Shown here: positions 14,158 through 18,059 of the stretch, piece by piece | Layout of the letters: each line of letters starts with the position of its first letter | Position numbering within the stretch: the stretch's first letter is position 1 | Assembly (NCBI GenBank): GCA_947627965.1 | Contig: CANQYA010000004.1 | Coordinates: 1-18,059, forward strand | Source: an uncultured Bacilli bacterium | GTDB taxonomy: Bacteria > Bacillota_I > Bacilli_A > RF39 > UBA660 | DNA length: 18,059 nt | Reading direction: 5' to 3' | Notes under the pieces: model-generated | Databases searched by the model: none | What the model was told of the DNA's origin: nothing | The model's input: the letters and a program-made list of their open reading frames with translations, nothing else | Translations under genes and position numbers: made by a program

Positions 14158-14835
14158 ATGGAAGAATATACTAGTGATAAAACTTTTGAAGAATTAGAAG
14201 ATATGTTTAGTGTCGATAAGTATAGTGAAAATAGATTAAATAATGCTAAAAAAGAAAGTATTGGTTCGAGTGATGATAAAGTTTCATATTCTAAACATAA
14301 AGTAGATAAAACTAAATACATGAAAGCATTCATTATGGGAGGATTATCTATTGCTGTAGCAACTATTGCTTTATCTAGTGTCATTAAACTAGGTAAAAAG
14401 ATTAAAGAAGATATGTTTTTACAAAATTATTCTTCAATTGTAAGTGTTAATACGCATAGAACTAGTAACAACGAAGGTTATTGGTACGATATTGACGCTA
14501 TTGCAAATCAATTATTACAAGAGGAAGACATCTCTTTAGCACTGTACGGTGTCTATAATAAAATTGGTTACAATCAAGGTAATAAAAATTTACAAATGGC
14601 TTCTCTTTTAAATTCAATGAAATTCTTTGCTGAATACAATAACCAAGAAGTTAAAACCTATAGTAGTTTTGACGACTTTCTAATAACTAATGGCTTTGTC
14701 GATAAAGAAGGCAATCCTTCAACTAGAAAATATGAAGAAGCAATGGATAATTACGTTACTAAAGTAATGAATGGTGAAAAATTAGAAGATCCTTACTTTT
14801 CCAAACAAAACGACTTAGGATCTAGAAAGGTATAG
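14158..14835 (+). CDS. Single-pass membrane protein of unknown function
   Basis: A 225-aa protein that I do not recognise. An acidic, charged N-terminus (about 1-50) precedes one hydrophobic helix at about 56-77 (AFIMGGLSIAVATIALSSVI), bounded by Lys residues. The remaining 145 residues are soluble and mixed, with YWYDIDAIANQLLQEEDISLALYGVYNKIGYN and a polar tail. There is no cleavable signal; Lys on both sides of the helix leaves the topology open. AGAGGTG is upstream of the ATG. The next gene starts 9 bases after the stop, so the two form an operon. There is no visible link to the secretion island. Confidence 0.75.
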   Translation: MEEYTSDKTFEELEDMFSVDKYSENRLNNAKKESIGSSDDKVSYSKHKVDKTKYMKAFIMGGLSIAVATIALSSVIKLGKKIKEDMFLQNYSSIVSVNTHRTSNNEGYWYDIDAIANQLLQEEDISLALYGVYNKIGYNQGNKNLQMASLLNSMKFFAEYNNQEVKTYSSFDDFLITNGFVDKEGNPSTRKYEEAMDNYVTKVMNGEKLEDPYFSKQNDLGSRKV

Positions 14836-14844
14836 GGTATTAAT

Positions 14845-15072
14845 ATGGAAGAATATAATGCGATTAATTTAGATGGTAAAGAATATATTATTATAAAAGA
14901 AATTCCTTATAACAATGTTATATATACATATTTAGTTGAAGATGTTAATAATCAAGAATTTTGTATAAGAAAAGTAATAAAAGAAAATGATAAAGATGTA
15001 TTAGTTCGTTTAGATAATGAAAATGAATTTAATATGGCTTTAAATCTTTATAACCAAATGAAAAACAGTTAA
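14845..15072 (+). CDS. Small acidic protein of unknown function (DUF1292-like?)
   Basis: A 75-aa protein with a pattern of short strands: NLDGKEYIIIKEIPYNNVIYTYLVED, then FCIRKVIKENDKDVLVRLDNENEFNMALNLY. The layout (strand, strand, 'y-x-y-l-v-E-D', then a final 'd-e-x-E-F' helix) loosely resembles DUF1292-type small proteins; I cannot confirm it. It lies 9 bases after the membrane protein gene with a weak AGGGT ribosome binding site. Codon use matches its neighbours. Probably a real gene. Confidence 0.6.
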   Translation: MEEYNAINLDGKEYIIIKEIPYNNVIYTYLVEDVNNQEFCIRKVIKENDKDVLVRLDNENEFNMALNLYNQMKNS

Positions 15073-15077
15073 AAATA

Positions 15078-15105
15078 TTTACAAAATAAAAAGGTGTGCT
15101 ATAAT
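15078..15105 (+). promoter_or_regulatory. Promoter of the T-box-like leader / glyS operon
   Basis: TTTACA (15078-15083), a 16-base spacer and a consensus TATAAT (15100-15105) with an upstream TG (extended -10). It predicts a transcript starting near 15112, which gives a leader of about 135 bases. Confidence 0.75.
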
Positions 15106-15111
15106 ATTGAG

Positions 15112-15233
15112 TGTAAATGCTTTTGACGAGAATTAAGCTTTATACAGCAATAACGATTAAGTGTTTCTTCTAGGATAAATAAGGTAGAACCACGAGTAAT
15201 ACTCGTCCTTATATACTAGAAGTTTTATTTTTT
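15112..15233 (+). promoter_or_regulatory. T-box-like tRNA-sensing leader (atypical, probably glycyl)
   Basis: The segment AAGGTAGAACCACGAG, followed by CTCGTCCTT (15181-15210), matches the T-box antiterminator layout. Helix AAGG/CCTT encloses a 7-base bulge (TAGAACC), then hairpin ACGAG/CTCGT. Upstream, AAATGCTT (15115-15122) pairs with AAGTGTTT (15159-15166) to form a very short stem I with GA/GA kink-turn-like bases. The genes downstream include glyS, which is a common T-box target. The N of the bulge is A, which fits the U discriminator of bacterial tRNA-Gly. Two oddities: the usual TGGN is TAGA, and there is no GGN codon in stem I. CTTCTAG (15167-15173) also pairs with CTAGAAG (15216-15222), followed by TTTTATTTTTT, a likely terminator. 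Confidence 0.65.
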
Positions 15234-15246
15234 AAAGAGGCGAAAA

Positions 15247-15948
15247 ATGAGTATACAAATAAAAAAAATAAAATTATTATCTTATCATGATTATAGTAAG
15301 GTTAATATTTTAGAAAAAGATAATAATTATAAAGTAACTATTTATAGTAATAGTAATGATACTACTTTAAGTAATTATAGTAATGAAAATGATTTAGAAG
15401 TAATAAAAGACTTTATCAATATATTTTTATCTACTAATAATATTTCTTATTTAAAAGAAGAAACTAATTCTTTAGTAGCGTTAGGTAAAAATGAATTAAT
15501 ATTAAATTCTTCTAATAATTTGTACCAGTTTTTTCCTTCTTTCTTAGATAAATTCCAACAAGATCGTCTTAAATTTTTAGAGGCTAATCAAGATATTAAT
15601 TATTATGAAATAAAAATGGACAATTATAGTAAGTATTCTTTAGAAGAAAATTGTTTTGACGAATTTATTTCAATAGATTTAAAAGCTGTTAATAATTCCT
15701 TAACTACTAGAGAAAAAAATTTTTTAAAGCATTTTCTTTATCATAAATTTACTGATCTTAAGCAAGAAGTTATTATTGAACCTAAGATTATTCGTAATAA
15801 GAAAAGTGTTTGGCATAAAGGCTTTTATGCTAGTTGTGGCGATACTGTTATTGATTTTAATGACTTAGCTTTACTACCGACAGTAGATGATATAAAAGAA
15901 GAATGTAATAAATTATTAAATAATAAAAAGAAAGGAAAGTGTTATTAA
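15247..15948 (+). CDS. Unknown 233-aa protein in the glyS operon
   Basis: I do not recognise this protein. It is polar, rich in Asn, Lys and Tyr, and has no signal peptide or membrane helix. Its first 50 residues look like beta strands separated by Asn/Ser-rich loops (KVTIYSNSNDTTLSNYSN). A mostly helical middle follows, then a C-terminal block VIIEPKIIRNKKSVWHKGFYASCGDTVIDFNDLALLP and a basic end (KKKGKCY). The start is set by AAAGAGG at 15234-15240, six bases before ATG. It is the first gene after the T-box-like leader and ends one base before glyS, so it should be co-regulated with glycyl-tRNA synthetase. Confidence 0.75.
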   Translation: MSIQIKKIKLLSYHDYSKVNILEKDNNYKVTIYSNSNDTTLSNYSNENDLEVIKDFINIFLSTNNISYLKEETNSLVALGKNELILNSSNNLYQFFPSFLDKFQQDRLKFLEANQDINYYEIKMDNYSKYSLEENCFDEFISIDLKAVNNSLTTREKNFLKHFLYHKFTDLKQEVIIEPKIIRNKKSVWHKGFYASCGDTVIDFNDLALLPTVDDIKEECNKLLNNKKKGKCY

Positions 15949-15949
15949 T

Positions 15950-17320
15950 ATGGAAGAGTTTACAATGGATAAATTAGTTAGTTTTTGTAAACAATATGGT
16001 TTTATTTTTCAAGGAAGTGAAATATATGGAGGTCTTGCTAATACATGGGATTATGGACCACTAGGAGCTAGATTAAAAAATAATTTAAAAGATGCTTGGC
16101 GTAAAAGATTTATTCAAGAACGCCCTAATGCTTATGAAATAGATGCAGATATTTTAATGCATCCAAGAGTTTGGGAAGCAAGTGGACATATAAGTAGTTT
16201 TTCTGACCCTTTAATTGATTGTAAAGAATGTAAAGCAAGACAAAGAGCCGATAATTTAGTTAATGATTATACTAATTCCAATATCGGTGACGGTATGAGT
16301 GAAAGTGAACTTATGGATTATATTAGAAAAAACAAAGTACCTTGTCCTAAGTGTGGAGCTTCTAATTTTACTGATATAAGACAATTTAATCTTATGTTTG
16401 AAACTAATCGTGGCGTTATAAAAGATAATAAAAGCGTTGTTTATTTAAGGCCTGAAAATGCTCAAGGTGAATATGTTAACTTTTTAAATGTTTTAAGAAG
16501 TATGCGTTGTAAATTACCTTTTAGTATTGGTCAAATAGGTAAAGCTTTTAGAAATGAAATAACACCTGGTAATTTTACTTTTAGGACAATTGAATTTGAA
16601 CAAATGGAATATCAAACTTTTTGTAATGAAAAAGACGATAGCAAACTTTATGAATATTTTAAAGATTATGGTAAAAAGTTCTTTATGGATTTAGGTATAC
16701 CTAGTGAAAAATTAAGGTTTCACGACCATGAAAAGTTAGCTCATTATGCTAAATCAGCTTGTGATATCGAATACTTATTCCCTTTTGGTTGGGGTGAAAT
16801 AAACGGTACTCATAATCGTACTAATTTCGATTTAACTCGTCATCAAGAATATAGTGGTGTTTCACAAGAATACTTTGATCAAGATACTAATAGTAAGTAT
16901 ATTCCTTATATTATCGAATCAACTTATGGACTAGACCGAACCGTCTTAGCTATTTTATTTAATTCCTACTATACTGACGAAGTTGACGGCGAAACAAGAG
17001 AAGTAATGCGTTTCCATCCTTTTTTAGCACCTTATAAAGTAACGGTATTACCTTTAATAAAAAAATATCATAGTGATAAAGCTTTAGAAATTTACGAAAC
17101 TTTATCTAAAGAATTTATGTGTACTTATGACGATAGTGGTAATATTGGTAAAAGATATCGTCGTAGTGATGTAATAGGTACTCCTTTTGCTATAACTATC
17201 GATGACGATACTTTGAATAATAATACTGTTACAATAAGAGATAGAGATACCATGCAACAAATAGTAGTTGAACTTCAAGAAGTAATTCCTTATATTAAAG
17301 AACGTATTAATTTTAATTAG
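15950..17320 (+). CDS. glyS: Glycyl-tRNA synthetase, class II homodimeric type
   Basis: A 456-aa enzyme that charges tRNA-Gly with glycine using ATP. It is the one-chain alpha2 type rather than the alpha2beta2 GlyQ/GlyS type. The N-terminal signature is QGSEIYGGLANTWDYGPLG, followed by motif 1, WEASGH (residues 75-80). A zinc-like quartet consists of C91-x2-C94 and C132-x2-C135. RPENAQG lies at 167-173, motif 2 GKAFRNEITP has R201, and motif 3 lies around STYGLDRTVLAI. An anticodon-binding domain runs from about residue 350 to the end (YKVTVLPLIKKY). The length is typical. ATG 15950 is one base after the previous stop; ATG 15965 (MDKLVSFC) is an alternative start. GGAAAG lies about 12 bases upstream. 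rnhB follows and overlaps or abuts it. Confidence 0.97.
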   Translation: MEEFTMDKLVSFCKQYGFIFQGSEIYGGLANTWDYGPLGARLKNNLKDAWRKRFIQERPNAYEIDADILMHPRVWEASGHISSFSDPLIDCKECKARQRADNLVNDYTNSNIGDGMSESELMDYIRKNKVPCPKCGASNFTDIRQFNLMFETNRGVIKDNKSVVYLRPENAQGEYVNFLNVLRSMRCKLPFSIGQIGKAFRNEITPGNFTFRTIEFEQMEYQTFCNEKDDSKLYEYFKDYGKKFFMDLGIPSEKLRFHDHEKLAHYAKSACDIEYLFPFGWGEINGTHNRTNFDLTRHQEYSGVSQEYFDQDTNSKYIPYIIESTYGLDRTVLAILFNSYYTDEVDGETREVMRFHPFLAPYKVTVLPLIKKYHSDKALEIYETLSKEFMCTYDDSGNIGKRYRRSDVIGTPFAITIDDDTLNNNTVTIRDRDTMQQIVVELQEVIPYIKERINFN

Positions 17321-17328
17321 TGGTTGTT

Positions 17329-17961
17329 ATGAAGAAGATAGATATATTAAATATTGATAATACTAAGTATGAAAAAGAATTATATAAAAAGGGAATTACC
17401 TTAATCGCGGGAGTTGACGAAGTAGGTAGAGGTCCTTTAGTAGGTCCAGTTGTCTCAGCTTGTGTCGTTTTACCTAAAGATTTTAAATTAGATGGTTTAA
17501 CGGATTCTAAACAATTAACTCCTAAAAAAAGAGATAAGTTTTACGATATTATAATGGCTAATGCTTTAGGAGTAGGGATAGGTATAAAAAGTGAAAAAGT
17601 AATTGACGAAGTTAATATTTACGAAGCTACTAAACTTTCTATGTATGAAGCTATTAATAATTGTAATTGTCAAATAGAACATGTTTTGATCGACGCTATG
17701 AAATTAGAAGAATTAACTATTCCATCAACTTCGATTATTAAAGGTGATTTATTAAGTATTTCGATAGCGTCTGCTAGTGTTATTGCTAAAGTTACAAGAG
17801 ATAGATTGCTAGATAAATTAGATGAAAAATATCCTATGTATGATTTTAAACATAATAAAGGGTATCCTACTAAAAAACATGTTGAAGCTATAGAAAAATA
17901 TGGTATTATTGAAGAACATCGTAAAACCTTTAAACCAGTTTGTGATTTAATAAAGAAGTAA
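17329..17961 (+). CDS. rnhB: Ribonuclease HII
   Basis: A 210-aa nuclease that cuts the RNA strand of RNA-DNA hybrids, including single ribonucleotides misincorporated in DNA. GVDEVGRGPLVGPVVSA holds catalytic D30 and E31. DSKQLTPKKRD, HVLIDAM (D122) and IIKGD (D140, followed by IASASVIAKVTRD) complete the metal site in family order, and KHNKGYPTKKHVEAI is typical of the C-terminal half. ATG 17329 is preferred. A GTG at 17320 overlaps the glyS stop and would add only three residues without a ribosome binding site; ATG 17329 itself has a weak one. It is expressed from the glyS operon and closed by the terminator at 17952. Confidence 0.97.
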   Translation: MKKIDILNIDNTKYEKELYKKGITLIAGVDEVGRGPLVGPVVSACVVLPKDFKLDGLTDSKQLTPKKRDKFYDIIMANALGVGIGIKSEKVIDEVNIYEATKLSMYEAINNCNCQIEHVLIDAMKLEELTIPSTSIIKGDLLSISIASASVIAKVTRDRLLDKLDEKYPMYDFKHNKGYPTKKHVEAIEKYGIIEEHRKTFKPVCDLIKK

Positions 17962-17975
17962 AAACTTCTTTTTTT
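17952..17975 (+). terminator. Intrinsic terminator overlapping the rnhB stop
   Basis: A perfect 8-bp stem, AAAGAAGT / ACTTCTTT, with an AAAA loop is followed by four more T. The last two Lys codons of rnhB form the 5' arm and the TAA stop lies at the loop. Confidence 0.88.
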
Positions 17976-18059
17976 GGTTCTTAAGCATTGAGGGGTGGTG
18001 AAAGAAATTTTACCACTCTTTAATATGCAAAAAAAAGACATCACAACACAAACCTGTTA
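17976..18059 (+). other. Intergenic end of window with a GTGGT/ACCAC hairpin
   Basis: After the terminator, GTGGT (17995-17999) and ACCAC (18012-18016) can pair around a 12-base loop, partly extended by GAG/CTC-like bases. Only three T follow, so this is a weak terminator at best. An ATG at 18025 opens a frame to the window edge, but only 11 codons are visible. Confidence 0.35.

Noticed and set aside
18025..18059. Start of another coding region at the right edge (MQKKDITTQ)
   Set aside because: Only 11 codons are visible and there is no clear ribosome binding site at the right distance.

Overview
The window looks like chromosome from a low-GC Bacillota, most likely an uncultured gut member of the Bacilli (Erysipelotrichales or RF39-like). 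That placement is inference. It rests on strongly AT-rich sequence, Gram-positive style ribosome binding sites, extended -10 promoters, U-tract terminators, a T7SSb-type EssC, a one-chain class II glycyl-tRNA synthetase and a T-box-like leader. Tryptophan is TGG and TGA is used as a stop, so the mycoplasma code does not apply.

Layout. At 1-2083 are the 3' part of a zinc alcohol dehydrogenase, then lemA and a secreted TPM-domain protein, closed by a terminator that contains the last stop codon. At 2162-10840 is a type VII secretion (T7SSb/ESX-like) island: a full-length EssC ATPase, an overlapping YukD/EsaB ubiquitin-like gene, a separately promoted operon of three small helical proteins (one with a WxG turn), and two tandem copies of a three-gene cassette A-B-C. 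A is a 107-aa helical protein identical in both copies. B is a WXG100 protein with a C-terminal YxxxD signal. C is a helical protein with FKG at the turn. At 10884-11798 an L-lactate dehydrogenase gene runs on the minus strand and converges on the island. At 11940-15072 are a 704-aa protein of unknown function with about ten 21-residue leucine-rich repeats and a two-gene operon of unknown small proteins. At 15100-17975 a T-box-like leader precedes an unknown gene, glyS and rnhB.

The most interesting signal is in the secretion island. Both A-B-C cassettes are driven by the same promoter, TTGCCA-18-TATAAT, whose spacer contains a run of ten G in otherwise AT-rich DNA. A homopolymer between -35 and -10 is a classic slipped-strand switch, so each cassette may be turned up or down independently by changes in tract length. 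The promoter, its upstream insulating terminator and gene A are almost identical between copies (all five differences in A are synonymous), while B and C have diverged, most strongly towards the 3' end. This looks like a phase-variable, recombination-prone store of alternative T7 secretion substrates. An 11-bp tandem array lies between the two copies. No EsaA, EssA or EssB gene is present next to EssC, so the machine is either minimal or completed elsewhere.

The functional links are inference from position and family knowledge. EssC would power export, EsaB would assist, and the B/C pairs and the 7080-7995 products would be substrates or their small helical partners. No LXG toxin is encoded in this window.
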